Positions 24,345 through 36,080 of a stretch of DNA of 64,000 bases are shown one piece after another. The DNA is taken from positions 22,553,144 through 22,617,143 of the forward strand of contig NW_024040152.1 of the NCBI RefSeq assembly GCF_014851395.1. The letters are read 5' to 3'. This DNA comes from Micropterus salmoides (lineage: Eukaryota; Chordata; Actinopteri; Centrarchiformes; Centrarchidae). The position numbers and the translations under genes are program-made. The notes below the pieces were generated by a model that made no database searches, was not told the origin of the DNA, and worked only from the letters and a program-made list of their open reading frames with translations. The stretch's first letter is position 1. Each line of letters starts with the position of its first letter.

Positions 24345-25442
24345 TTTTTTATGGTGCTGGGCAACGGTTAAAATTTTTTAATAGTGAAAAATTGCATGAT
24401 TTTCTGCGATTAATCGCATTGTTATGCGTAAAATTTAATAATTAATTCTAAAGTAGTGTATTACACACTTTTAATTTAAATGTACTGCTATATACGAAAA
24501 GTGAAATAACGTGGTTTACAAACACTTTAAACAAATAAGGTACTTTTTACCAGCAGTATTCCCTTTACACAGTAGCAATAAAATATTTCTATTAAATCTC
24601 AACTTAAACATTAATGTAATCATATCAAATATAAAACCAGCCAGGGCATTGCATTTTATAGCTTGTTAAAACAAGTTAGAGTCCAGAACCACAATCATAA
24701 CATCATAACAGGCACCTTCTGAGCAACAGGTTAACATATATAAATCTGTTTTCTAGTTTTTTTTATGAACAGGTATCAGCAGAAACATTTTTCTTTTATC
24801 AGGGAGTAGCATAAAAAGTCAATGTTCAGTAGCAAGTGTCCCAGTTAGATTGAGGTGAAGTGGTTGAGCACGAGGCGTAGCGACAAGCGGGCGCGTTCCT
24901 GTGAAACTGTCGCAGTTGTGCTCGCCTCACGCACAGTTGAATTGTCTTAAACTTTATGTAAGAGACGCGCTGCACAAATCAGTGGAAGAGAGACTGATCC
25001 TCGCTGTATCTATTACTGTTTACCAAATAGTTATCAGGACATCAACAGGAGGGAATTTGCATGGCGGAGAATCCCCGCAAAACTAGATGTAGGCCTATCA
25101 GATAAAGTTATGTATCCTATAATTTTAACTTAAGTTAAGGCAACAGCTGTGTAGCGCACGGAATCCATTGCAGTGGTTACTATCCAGAGAGCGGCTGCCG
25201 TTTACTCGCGCTTGTCACCTGAGAGAACCCGTGGGGCCAAGCGACTATGTTGTGATTTTAAGAACGTTACGAAAGCTGACATTTTCCCCAATAATAATCA
25301 GCATTCAGTGTGTAGCTATCCACTTCGCTATGGCATTTGATCGCTCGAAAATAAATGATCAGAGTTATAAATGAAAGGGGCTTGCGGTTAAGGAGATCTG
25401 AAATGAATGTATGTGTATGGGAGTTTTATTAGATTTCCAATG

Positions 25443-25746
25443 AATAGCGCCACATAGACGCAAAATTTCACAGAGCCCTTCGGGAGGGCGTGCCAGATAA
25501 GGTCCCTGAGTTTGGTGTAGATTGGCCATTGCAAACGTAAGATCTGAGATGACATCCTGTTTTTATCGTGTGCGTAAAGATTTGTTAACTTGTAATTCGG
25601 ACGTTTTTTAGCGGCTCAAAATTCCCTCTACAAACTTTAATCGGCTTGGTCCAGAGATGGTCCGTGGCAAGTTTCGTGGCGATCAGACTTGCGGGTTCAG
25701 AGCAGTTAATTAAAATATGTTTTCCAGTTTTCACGATTTAGCGAAA
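25443..25746 (+). repeat. Internal direct repeat, unit 1
   Basis: Diverged copy (roughly two thirds identical by eye) of 26204-26516. Conserved landmarks in order are GCGCCAC, GGxxGGCGTxCCA, TTTGGTGTxGAT, CTCTACAAACTTT, GTCCAGAGAT and GTTAATTAAAATA. Confidence 0.7.
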
Positions 25747-26203
25747 TGAAAACCAAATCAGACAGAGGCTTGTCCTACACCAGCATCCCCCAAAGACTTA
25801 GACATAAGGTTTATGAATGTGCAATGTAGTAGGCCGTAGTTATGAAGCCAAATGTCCTTTGGTTCAAAATCCCATTGAAAGTAATGGGATTGTCTGACAG
25901 TATTTGAGCTTCGATTATAGCGCCACCTTTAGGCCAAATTGCACCAGATTTTTCAGGAGGTGTCATCAGGGCCCCATGGGGAACAATTGGCCAAATTTGG
26001 TGTAAATCGGAGTTGTGGTTATGGAGATATATATGCATGAAAGGCAATGGGATTTTTTTTTACATCTTTAATCTGCAATAACAGCGCCACCTATGGGCAT
26101 ATTTGGGTCAACTTTGGTGCCTGTAATAAGGGGACCGTGCAGAAGAATTCGGTTCTGGTTTCATGTCAATGTGAGTTGTGGTTATAGAGGTTTTTTCAGA
26201 TTA

Positions 26204-26516
26204 AATAGGGCCACCTAGGGGCGAATTGCACAAAATCTTGCACAGGCCCTCAGGGGGGCGTCCCACATTAATGCTCCAAATTTGGTGTCGATCGGCCATT
26301 CCAAACCGAAGCTATGACCTCACTTCCTGTTAGTAGCGTTTTTTGCAAACATTTGTTAGCCTATAATTGCAACCTTTTTTGTCGGATCAAAATTTCCTCT
26401 ACAAACTTTCATCAGCTCAGTCCAGAGATTATCTGTGCCAAGTTTAGTATTGATCGGACTTGCAGCTTCGGAGGAGTTAATTAAAATAGGTTTTTCAGTT
26501 GTCGTGATTTAGCAAA
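26204..26516 (+). repeat. Internal direct repeat, unit 2
   Basis: Partner of 25443-25746 in the same orientation, offset by about 765 bases. Confidence 0.7.
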
Positions 26517-26798
26517 AAAAAGTTTAGGCGTAATGGCCGTGGCCTATACTACGAGATTCAGCTTGATCCCCCGAACGTGTGGATATAAGGTTTTTGATGT
26601 ACGCCTTCGTAGGCGGGAGTCCCAAGCCCAAACGCATTGATCTTGCTTATAGTGCCCCCTAGAGGTAGAAGTGTGCGGATTTTTGCGCCTGAGGTACTTT
26701 TGAGGCTGTGAACCTACCTTGTGAGTTTCGCATCCATAGCAGTTACCGTCTAGGCCGCAGTATGAGTTTTATGCACGGAAGAAAAAAATCTGAGCGAA

Positions 26799-26843
26799 AA
26801 CAATACGGTTCCCAGTACCAGCGGAGCTGGGAACCGTATTGTT
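26799..26843. repeat. Perfect 17-bp hairpin
   Basis: AACAATACGGTTCCCAG (26799-26815) and its exact inverse (26827-26843) are separated by 11 bases. On either strand this would form a strong stem-loop. It lies within the composite repeat, and the GGGTTCCCAGCCC motif recurs just downstream at about 26879. Confidence 0.9.
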
Positions 26844-27059
26844 ATCGTATCGTATCGCTGTTTTGCCATGCATTCGCGGGTTCCCAGCCCACTCGGGCTT
26901 GGACCCCTAATAAAAATGATAAAATAATTGTTGGTGTTAATTAATTAATGTGTTAACGCGATAATAACGCGTTAACATGCCCATCCCTTATTTTTCATTA
27001 TTATTATTATTTATTTATAACAATGTGTCAAATGATGTGAAAACAAGTTGACAATGTAA

Positions 27060-27694
27060 AAAGGTTGCTTGAAACTGCTCAAACTGATAAACCTACAGAG
27101 TATTATCACCAAAACTGTAGCTCCCCTCCATGTTACAGAGCATTATAGCAAGTTTCAGCTAATTGTTTAGCTTTACTTTATTCTCTTCAGTAGTTGGGAG
27201 AAACCTAGATAAAATAAGAGTAGATTTTGGACTTAGATTTGCCAGATGGCATCAGTGCTCTGGGGCGATGTTGGTGTATACACCTCTAACATTAGTACAG
27301 GAACTTTGGACCACTGGGAGCGCCCAGTTCGGGCAGAGTCAGCTGATAATGGCAGCCACAGTTAGTATACTGAACAACGTCCAGTTCTAGCTCATGGAAT
27401 GACCACTTGGTGTTGTGTTCATTGAGAGCAGTGTATTCAGTATGTGTTCAGTTTGCGCGACCATCCACTGTGCTGAAGAGCTGGAGAAGGTCCTATGCTA
27501 TACAGACCCTCCATGATGTCAAGAAGGGAGTCAAATTTAAACAGCATGTTTGCACACACATTAACTGAAAAATTAAGCTGGAGAAATTTATTTATTTTTT
27601 TCTCATAGTTTGAGCATCTTTAGACATGCTGGTAACACATATTTATATTGAAAAGACATGAAAAAGTGCATTTTTCATAATATGGGATCTTTAA
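27060..27694. mobile_element. MITE-like element ending ...ATATGGGATCTTTAA
   Basis: The right end, CATAATATGGGATCTTTAA (27676-27694), matches the end at 18058-18074 in form. The left end was not found, so the start is approximate. No coding potential was recognised. Confidence 0.35.
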
Positions 27695-27932
27695 CAAATA
27701 ACAAATGCTGTCAAAGTTTCTGGTCTTAGTTTTTAAGCATAGCTAGCAGTTGCCTAAACATAGTGAATGCAATATAGTGCCATTACCGTACCATCAAATT
27801 TCACAAGGACATTTTAAACTAATGTTGAAGGTTTAACCAAACCTGACAGCCTACATTTTATGTTCATATCCTAATCTAATTTAATCAATCAAAGATGCTC
27901 AGGAGCAAACTGACACAATGTTATGACAAATA

Positions 27933-28148
27933 CAGTGCCTTGCGAAAGTATTCGGCCCCCTTGAACTTTTCGACCTTTTGCCACATTGTAGGCTTCAAAC
28001 ATAAAGATATAAAACTGTAATTTTTTGTGAAGAACCAACAACAAGTGGGACACAATCATGAAGTGGAACGAAATTTATTGGATAGTTCAAACTTTTTTAA
28101 CAAATAAAAAACTGAAAAATTGGGCGTGCAAAATTATTCAGCCCCCTT
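27933..28148. repeat. Left terminal inverted repeat of Tc1 copy B
   Basis: About 216 bp, inverse of 29338-29552. It ends three bases before the transposase stop codon. Confidence 0.9.
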
Positions 28149-28151
28149 AAG

Positions 28152-29161
28152 TTAATACTTTGTAGCACCACCTTTTGCTGCGATTACAGCTGTAAGTCGC
28201 TTGGGGTACATCTCTATCAGTTTTGCACATCGAGAGACTGAAATTTTTGCCCATTCCTCCTTGCAAAACAGCTCGAGCTCAGTGAGGTTGGATGGAGAGC
28301 GTTTGTGAACAGCAGTTTTCAGTTCTTTCCACAGATTCTCGATTGGATTCAGGTCTGGACTTTGACTTGGCCATTCTAACACCTGGATATGTTTATTTGT
28401 GAACCATTCCAGTGTAGATTTTGCTTTATGTTTTGGATCATTGTCTTGTTGGAAGACAAAACTCCGTCCCAGTCTCAGGTCTTTTGCAGGTTTTCTTCCA
28501 GAATGGTCCTGTATTTGGCTCCATCCATCTTCCCATCAATTTTAACCATCTTCCCTGTCCCTGCTGAAGAAAAGCAGGCCCAAACCATGATGCTGCCACC
28601 ACCATGTTTGACTGTGGGGATGGTGTGTTCAGGGTGATGAGCTGTGTTGCCTTTACGCCAAATATAACGTTTTGCATTGTTGCCAAAAAGTTTGATTTTG
28701 GTTTCATCTGACCAGAGCACCTTCTTCCACATGTTTGGTGTGTCTCCCAGGTGGCTTGTGGCAAACTTTAAACGAGACTTTTTATGGATATCTTTAAGAA
28801 ATGGCTTTCTTCTTGCCACTCTTCCATAAAGGCCAGATTTGTGCAGTATACGACTGATTGTTGTCCTATGGACAGAGTCTCCCACCTCAGCTGTAGATCT
28901 CTGCAGTTCATCCAGAGTGATCATGGGCCTCTTGGCTGCATCTCTGATCAGTCTTCTCCTTGTATGAGCTGAAAGTTTAGAGGGACGGCCGGGTCTTCGT
29001 AGATTTGCAGTGGTCTGATACACCTTCCATTTCAATATTATCGCTTGCACAGTGCTCCTTGGGATGTTTAAAGCTTGGGAAATCTTTTTGTATCCAAATC
29101 CGGCTTTAAACTTCTCCACAACAGTATCTCGGACCTGCCTGGTGTGTTCCTTGTTCTTCAT
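28152..29161 (-). pseudogene. Tc1-family DDE transposase, single 10-bp deletion
   Basis: From ATG at 29161 the frame is open for 228 codons: two helix-turn-helix regions (about residues 10-45 and 65-115), a GRPSKLS AT-hook-like linker at about 57-63, and the first catalytic Asp in WSDETK (D152). The frame then breaks at about 28487. Comparison with copy A in the ENL...DLRLGR stretch shows that 10 bases are missing, with a G or CTG microhomology at the junction. Downstream, in the shifted frame, the rest is open to the TAA at 28152-28154 and contains FQQDNDPKH (second Asp) and SPDLNPIENLW (catalytic Glu). With those 10 bases the product would be 339 residues, the usual length. This is the only lesion I can see. 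Confidence 0.94.
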
Positions 29162-29337
29162 GATGCTCTCTGCGCTTTAAATGGACCTCTGAGACTATCA
29201 CAGAGCAGGTGCATTTATACGGAGACTTGATTTCACACAGGTGGATTCTATTTATCATCATTAGTCATTTAGGTCAACATTGGATCATTCAGAGATACTC
29301 ACTGAACGTCTGGAGAGAGTTTGCTGCACTGAAAGTA

Positions 29338-29552
29338 AAGGGGCTGAATAATTTTGCACGCCCAATTTTTCAGTTTTTTATTTGTTAAAAAAGTTTGAAA
29401 TATCCAATAAATTTCGTTCCACTTCATGATTGTGTCCCACTTGTTGTTGGTTCTTCACAAAAAATTACAGTTTTATATCTTTATGTTTGAAGCCTGCAAT
29501 GTGGCAAAAGGTCGAAAAGTTCAAGGGGGCCGAATACTTTCGCAAGTCACTG
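29338..29552. repeat. Right terminal inverted repeat of Tc1 copy B
   Basis: About 215 bp, inverse of 27933-28148. The gap between it and the transposase start (29161) would hold the promoter and 5' leader. Confidence 0.9.
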
Positions 29553-29554
29553 TA

Positions 29555-32500
29555 TCTGGTCAAGAGGATGAGAAAGCTCTGGGCCACAGTGAGTACAATT
29601 TTCCACACACATTAACAAAGAAATCTACACATTCACTAGATTTACCCTTGGGAGGGAATGCATTTACAGTAAAATACACATGAGAATGACATTCATAGCT
29701 CATTGACTCTCTCTCGGGCTTCTCTCTTTTTCTGGCTCTCTTACAGTACACACAAGCACAAACATGCATGCCTGTACAAAGATATATATTTATGAGTGTG
29801 TACCATTACTTATGAATGAAAAAAGTCAAAAGAGGAGAGCGAGATAGAGATAAGAAGAAGGTATAGATGTTAAAGCCTCATCCCTTGAACTATTTCATCA
29901 AAGCTCATGGCTGGAGACTGGTTGTCTTAGACTGAGCTCAAAGGGCTCCCTTAACTCAATGTATACTTGTTATTTTTAGTTCCAGGGTTTCCTGAGCTTT
30001 CTCATTCATTTGGTAGTCTACAGTGGTAACGAGTGCAGAGAGCCCAAAGAGGAGAGCAGAGTAGAAGGAACTGGCATGTGACAAAACGTTTGAGCAGGCT
30101 CAACACTTAAATGCTTACAAATGTACAGGGGCTTTTTCATGGAATACATTGATAAACATAAGCTTAAAGCTGTAGCCATAAAAAAAATATTTTCACCTGT
30201 TGGGATTCCCAAGTGGTGGCACTCTTGCAGTTGTCTACAAGATGAGTACATTTAAAATCTGAAAAAAAACATGCATTAGCAGAGAAACTGCTCAACAGTT
30301 ATGCTGTTTCATCTTGAGGCTTCATAAATCACTGTTGGATAGATAAGTGAAATATATATCTACACTTAGAAGTCTTGTTATATCTAGCTTTTGAACCAAG
30401 AGAAATGTAATTAACCACAGCACAGTCATAGCTAATTGGAAAAAAGTGGGAATTATTTTTTATGTTTTTCATGTCGTATGGCTGCATTTTACATGTGAAG
30501 TTAATCAGAACGTCTGCTTGTTAATTCACTTTGATGAAAAGAGGAGGGGGAGAGATACAGTACAGTATATGGACAAGATAGCCCAAGATAGGAGGGTGAA
30601 AAAAAAGAAAAAAAGCCAGAAACAGGAGAGGAAATAGGAGAGCATATACAGTATGGACAACAAGAAAAGAAAGCAACTGGACTTTCACTTTCACAGTTTT
30701 TTTATTTGTTTGCGTATGGAATGCAAGTAATGTTCTGTTTCAAAATGTTATTCACTAGTTTTATTTTGAAAGCCTAACCGTACGTTGCGTTGTCCAAAAA
30801 CGACTCTAAAGGGGTCGTAAAAAAGCTGAGACTTAAGAAGCCTAACTGAGACTCTTTTCAATCTCATTTGTAATGCTTTGTATGGCCTAGATAGTCCTTA
30901 CTTAAAAGAGAAAATACTAAATAATTTACTTAAACTTTCTACATGATTGTATGAACCATAGGCACATTTATATATGGTTTTTCATTGGAATAATACTTCA
31001 TTTAGAAATAGTGAACCAATCATGTATAAAGTATGAAAATACAATTATTAAGCACATTATAGCTTATTAATAAAGAATACAACATGTATAACTATGTTTA
31101 TAAATGACGTAATGTAAGAACAATGGTTTACAAATTATGAATTAAAAATGTACTAATATTTAACAACTTCTTCATAGTGTGCAGATAATAAAGAATAAAA
31201 CATTTATAACTGTGTTTATGAATGACTTACTTAATGTGTATTAATGAATGAACAATGCTTTATAAATGATGAATTCCGTATTTACTTATACTTAACTAAT
31301 GCTTTATAGTCTGTAGTTATTATAAAGAGCTACCAGAAAATGAATCTGATTAGTTGTCACTAAACCTTTGTATCAGAAAAGATTACTTCATAATTGGTCG
31401 GCCGAGCAATCACACACATTTTTGAAGAGGGGAACTCTTCTACGATGGCTGAGCTCTCTCTGATTGGTGGAAACCCATTAAAACTCATGGATAGTGATGT
31501 AATTCACAATTGAATCAGACAATCAATCAATGTATGATTTGTAATTTCTAAAATCAAACTGTTAGCTGCTACAGAAAGAGTAAAACCTCATTATCCTTGC
31601 AAAGTCTGATGGTACCCTAAATATGATAAAAAAATACAGAAACATATTTTAAATATGTTTATACATCATGGCTAAGACTCATCATTATTGTTAAAAAAAT
31701 GATGTGCCTAATACTGCGGCAGGTTGATTTAAAGTGATTTTCAGCTAGATTTTATCTTCCCACGCATCCAAACGTTTTTGTGTTTCGTGCTGCAAGAAGT
31801 CACTGATCACAGCAGTTCAAACGAAATGAGGTTGTCAGTGCTGTGGTGACAGCTAAGACTATGCTTTTGGTAATAGAAAGTTATGAAAAAAGTGGATAAA
31901 AATTGCAAATGAGCTGTTGATTATGCACCAGCATCCCTCTATCAAGTCAAAACATAGAAAAATAGAAAAACAGTCAAAATCGAGTGTTTGCACTGCCACT
32001 GGTATTACTAAAATGTAATTGCTGAAATGTAATGTCTAGTCAGATTTTTGTGTTGTTGATTTGGTTTGATAGTAACTCACTTAAGATAAAAAAAAAAGAA
32101 AATTGTGAGCCCTAATTATGGCTATTTCTAACATTCCCAAATTAATCAGTTGAATAAGACAAAAATGATAGGCAGCATTCAAGTAAGGACATGTTAAATG
32201 CAACCTTCAGCCGTACGTTTGTGGTAGGAATAACATAATAAGCCTGTGCTGAACCTCAAATAAGTGAGAAAAACAATTTTACACATGAATATGTAAAACA
32301 CAAAAATGACAGAACAAAATCAGACAGGCATGAATCAACTTCACTTTCTGAAAAAGGTTCATTAAAGGTGAGAAAAAAAATGTGTTATTGAAGCTTGTGT
32401 ATACACACATATACTGAGTCTCCTTTTATCAAATACAATCTACACTTACATGTTTATAATAGAGTAATTAAAAACAAAGAAACATGGTTAGACAAAAGTC

Positions 32501-33051
32501 ACATATAGTCAAATCTAAAGTGCTTCTTCCACAAAATCCAAAGTATTAATGCATTTATTCAAAGAGGTTTTTTTTGTTGCATCTGTTTGCAGTGGTATTT
32601 TTTAATAGCAGTAAGGAAATAACTTACTGTTGCTTTCCTTTCATTACACTGTCCTCAAACACAAGATTATTTTACCTTTTCACACTCAAGCTATGTGTGT
32701 GTATTCTTTCTACTTTAATTGTATACACTCATTTAGTCTGACTGAAAGAACCTACCAATATTACCTATGCTACTGCATTTCCTGAAGAAAATCAACAAAT
32801 GCTGTATTCTGAAAAGCAAGGGGTACTGAACTACATTTAAAACATTTCTTCTCACAGTATTTCTTCAAACCAAAGGCTTTTAGCTTCAGGAAACCTCTCT
32901 ATGGGACATACTGTGCAGTGTGATGCCAAAAATATAATTCAGGTGGGCAAATGAAATGCTCCCAGAATTGTTTACTGTATTATAAAAGGAAAGGAGAAAC
33001 ATTAGCAAAATGAATCTATTGCCAGACTAACAATTCAAACCCTTGATACCC
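29555..33051. other. Non-coding AT-rich DNA
   Basis: No gene was recognised. A run of diverged tandem units lies at 30960-31330 (listed). The remainder shows only short chance ORFs and poly-A tracts. Confidence 0.55.
30960..31330 (+). repeat. Diverged tandem repeat, about 119-bp unit
   Basis: The block AATAAAGAATA-AACAT-TATAACT-TGTTTAT-AATGAC occurs at about 31069 and again at about 31187. The preceding CATAGTGTGCAGAT-type block appears three times (near 31050, 31170 and 31300). The arrangement suggests about three decayed units of an unknown AT-rich repeat. Confidence 0.55.
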
Positions 33052-33059
33052 TTTGATAA

Positions 33060-33747
33060 TCAGGTTGGGCCTATAGACAATGCCATCCATGATGGCTGAC
33101 AGACATGGTGATTGTAAAACCCCCGCCCCCCCAGCAAAAAAAATTCTCAAGTTTTCACATTTTACCATCCTGTGAAAGCAGGTTTTAATGACCACGAACA
33201 TTCTTTTAATTGTTTTTAAGTAGCCTATGCTTTGTACCTGCCTCGGAATTCTCTTCTCCCCACACTCTGACACACTCACACACACCTAGGCCTACATGTC
33301 AGGTAAACACCCCGGCTTGCCCGCCTCTCTCTGTCTCTCTCGCCCCCCTCTGCTCCATTTTCTCCATCAGGAGTATGTTTTATAAAGTCAACTAAAAGAC
33401 TGAGAACTCGTCTTTTTTCCGTATATTTCCTCCGGTGATCCGTTTTCAGGGCAGCAGGTGAGCCGCACGTCGGCTTATTAATGACGTAGCCTATCAAACA
33501 ACTGAAACCATCAATCTGCACTCTGTGTGTTCCCTACTGCTTTACCTGGTCCGTGCGTAAAATATCCACCGCGACTGACGTAAGTTAATAGTCTACTTTT
33601 TACAGAGTGAAGACTGCGCGAGAAGACATGAGACGACTGCTGCCTCCCGCGTGCATGCACGCGCCCGCGCACCCGATGACATCGTCCATCCCGATGTTTC
33701 ATTGTAGACATGTCCGATGGAAATTTTGCAGACATCGCCCAACCCTA
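33060..33747. mobile_element. Non-autonomous hAT-like transposon (688 bp)
   Basis: It is flanked by a perfect 8-bp duplication TTTGATAA (33052-33059 and 33748-33755). The ends are TCAGGTTGGGC and, reverse-complemented, TAGGGTTGGGC, identical at 9 of 11 positions and of the x-GGTTGGGC form common in fish hATs. The interior holds a C-rich tract near 33120 and a CG-rich stretch at 33620-33690 (GTGCATGCACGCGCCCGCGC). No transposase was seen. Confidence 0.8.
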
Positions 33748-33790
33748 TTTGATAAACTAAGACAATCTCTTGTAATTAAACTTTTAGAAA

Positions 33791-34056
33791 CACACTCAGA
33801 AATAGAAGTACAGGTGTGTACTTAAAAGGGTACAAATGCTTGTTGCTTGGGAGGTACCCTTTTGAGAGACAAATGTGTACCCTTTAGTGGCAGTACACTT
33901 TTTTTTTTAGATCACATTGTACCACATTGTAAGTCAAAGGGTGCACTTCTGGCCTCTTAAAGATTAATATTGTACCTCTGAGGGAATATTCATAAAAATT
34001 TTACTTGTAGGTACAGAACTGTTCTTTATTTTTTTAGTTCTCTATTTTTGAGTGTG
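33791..34056. mobile_element. Short MITE (266 bp)
   Basis: 16-bp terminal inverted repeats CACACTCAGAAATAGA (33791-33806) and its inverse with one mismatch (34041-34056). The interior is rich in GTACC/GGTAC motifs (AAGGGTACAAATG, GGTACCCTTTTGAG, TGTACCCTTTAGTGG), a pattern of a widespread fish MITE type. No clear target duplication was found. Confidence 0.7.
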
Positions 34057-34887
34057 AAGAAGTCTAATTCAAATATTACAAAGCTTTTTATAGTCCATCT
34101 TGCCATTTGCAGCAGAGAATCATACTACCCATGTCCTAACTAGTTGATGCCTCCAAACATGGACTTCACACTATATGCCTGGTTTTGAAAGTTCAAGAAT
34201 ATGAAAGGAGAAAAAAAAATAAACCCACTTAGCGTAATTGCTCTCAGTGGGAAGTAAATAGTTATTAACGTATGGCGAGCAGCGAGCAGCAAGCAGCGAT
34301 TTCAACTGGGAGGGAGGTGGGAGGAGAAAGGGGGAGGAATGTGTCAGGAGAGAACGAGAGAGATGAAGGAAATGGGAATGGGAGAAAACAGAGAAATGGA
34401 GTGAGAGAGAAAGCGGGCATCACTCCTGAGTGACAAAGCCGCTTGCATTTTAGGATTCTCAGCTCTAAAACAATTCTTTCATGTTCTCCTTCTTCCCCTT
34501 GCATTCTTATTTATCTGTCTCCCCTATCCAGTGCACCTCCTCCCCTTAGAGGAGTCACTTGTATTCCCCCCATCTCAGTTTCTCACTCTTTTTCTCTTTC
34601 CTTTAATTTTTTTTCTTTGAATAATTTACTGCAGCGGGGGAGAGTGGAAGTGCGTTTATTTTGAGTGTGTTTGCGCTTTAAACAGAATGCTTAATGATTG
34701 CCGATGGGAGAAAGACTGCATTAATCCCATTTATGTTGAGACCTTTTAGATGTACTGACACATGTGGCAGACAGGCAGGGCCCAAGCATGTGCTTATGTG
34801 TGTGTGTGTATGCACCACATGCACAAAAATGATCCCCCATCATGTCTGTGGGAAGAACCCCCATATCACTCTGTCTGACTGTGTGAG

Positions 34888-34943
<56 letters not shown>

Positions 34944-35595
34944 AGAGAGAGAGAGAGAGAGAGAAACAGGGAGGGGAGTACCAAAATGCCAGCTCTGCGC
35001 ATATACCTCCACCCTTGATCAAGGGGAGGCCTTTGGGGCATCCCCTTACTTACTGCAGTTGATTTGAAAAACCTCGTGATTAAATTCATATTTTTTCAAA
35101 GTACATGTATTTCATACTATTTCTGCATTTCCACAAATGTGGAAACAGCTTTGAAAACTCTTGCATTTATATTTGTTTGAAGAAGGCACAAATCATTGAA
35201 TATAAGAGTGTCTTTTTAAAATGTTTTTCTCAGTGCAGTGTTTTGCTTTAGGATGGGCAACAGAGAGAAGTCAAAGATGGCTCAGCATTAGCAATACAAA
35301 TATGCTGTCTTTTCAAAGCCAGAGACAAGCTTAATTCCAGACTATATGGTTTTAGACATGTAAAGCAATTCAAAGCAATGACATCATCACATGCTAATGT
35401 AAATCAATCATGCTGTATTACTGATGCAACAATAAAGTGAAAGACTTTGAAGGACAAAATATATAACATATAAAATATATTTTGATTTCTAATGAAAAAA
35501 GGATTTGGACACTCTCTCATCTTGGATTTCAAGCATTACAGTAGTGTTGCTAACTTGAAAACACCTGCATGTTTTAGGGCTAAAGATACCCCACT
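34057..35595. other. Non-coding DNA
   Basis: No gene. A purine-rich tract (34300-34400) is followed by a pyrimidine-rich tract (34480-34620). The compound microsatellite at 34891-34964 is listed separately. Confidence 0.55.
34891..34964. repeat. (GT)24-(GA)n compound microsatellite
   Basis: A pure GT run (34891-34938) is followed after a short break by a GA run (34942-34964). Open frames across it are repeat artefacts. Confidence 0.95.
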
Positions 35596-36080
35596 TTAAA
35601 GGTGGGGGTAAGCGATTCTAATCCATTACACGTCTTTTTGTCAAATTCAGAGGATTTCTCTTCACGGTCCGCTAGCTGTCCGTTATGTGTGTGTGCGCTG
35701 ACAATAAATCTGGTGTTTGTACCTGACTCTGTTAAAAGGAAACAAACAAAGTGGCACTATTCCAGACGTGATTTGTGTGTCAGGTAACGTTAAATGACTT
35801 GCCCACAGACATTTAGCTTACTTTCTAGTTTTCCAAGACAGGCTGTTGTTCTAATATTAGCTATAGCAGCAGGAGAGTTGTTGTCAGGAGCTGGTGTGCT
35901 GGCTCTGAGGCCGCCTCATCCTCTCTGCATGTTAGCTTCACAGCAGCAACTGTAGCGACAGTTTGCAAACCCACAACTTAACTAACATTAGTTACATTAC
36001 TTGCTGTGTCATTGTTCGCTCTATATCATAGTATGTGTCATGCATTTGGATTTCTCAATAATTGCTTACCTCACCTTTAA
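35596..36080. mobile_element. TTAA-flanked MITE (about 485 bp)
   Basis: The left end is TTAAAGGTGGGGGTAAGCGA and the right end, reverse-complemented, is TTAAAGGTGAGGTAAGCAAT, matching over about 20 bases with small gaps. TTAA sits at both edges (35596-35599, 36077-36080), as for piggyBac or Kolobok insertions. A 61-codon open frame inside (35602-35787) has no recognisable domain. Confidence 0.7.

Larger units (their letters stand above)
24345..26990. mobile_element. Composite repeat, possible non-autonomous hAT
   Basis: The outer edges read GGTGCTGGGCAACGGTTAAA on the left and, reverse-complemented, AGGGATGGGCATGTTAACGCG on the right. These resemble hAT ends of the x-TGGGC type, but no clean 8-bp duplication was found. 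Inside, a block with GCGCCAC, TTTGGTGTxGATxGGCCATT, CTACAAACTTT and GGAxxAGTTAATTAAAATA is present twice (25443-25746 and 26204-26516). Shorter GCGCCACCT...GAGTTGTGGTTATGGAG modules lie between (about 25916-26040 and 26080-26190). No transposase was seen. Confidence 0.45.
27933..29552 (-). mobile_element. Tc1-like transposon, copy B (1,620 bp)
   Basis: It starts CAGTGCCTTGCGAAAG and ends with the inverse form CAGTGACTTGCGAAAG, flanked by TA on both sides (27931-27932, 29553-29554). Terminal inverted repeats are about 215 bp (27933-28148 and 29338-29552) and are nearly identical. The motif (A)TATTCGG/CAGCCCC occurs at the outer and inner edges, again an IR/DR layout. The sequence differs from copy A throughout, so it is a different Tc1 subfamily. 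The transposase is on the minus strand. Confidence 0.95.

Noticed and set aside
24345..26990. An 8-bp target duplication for the composite repeat
   Set aside because: The flanks are T-rich (TTTTTTAT versus TATTTTTC), so any match is unconvincing.
34694..35089. Overlapping 122-codon frames on both strands
   Set aside because: Both are created by the (GT)n-(GA)n microsatellite, which is open in all frames. There is no protein-like content.
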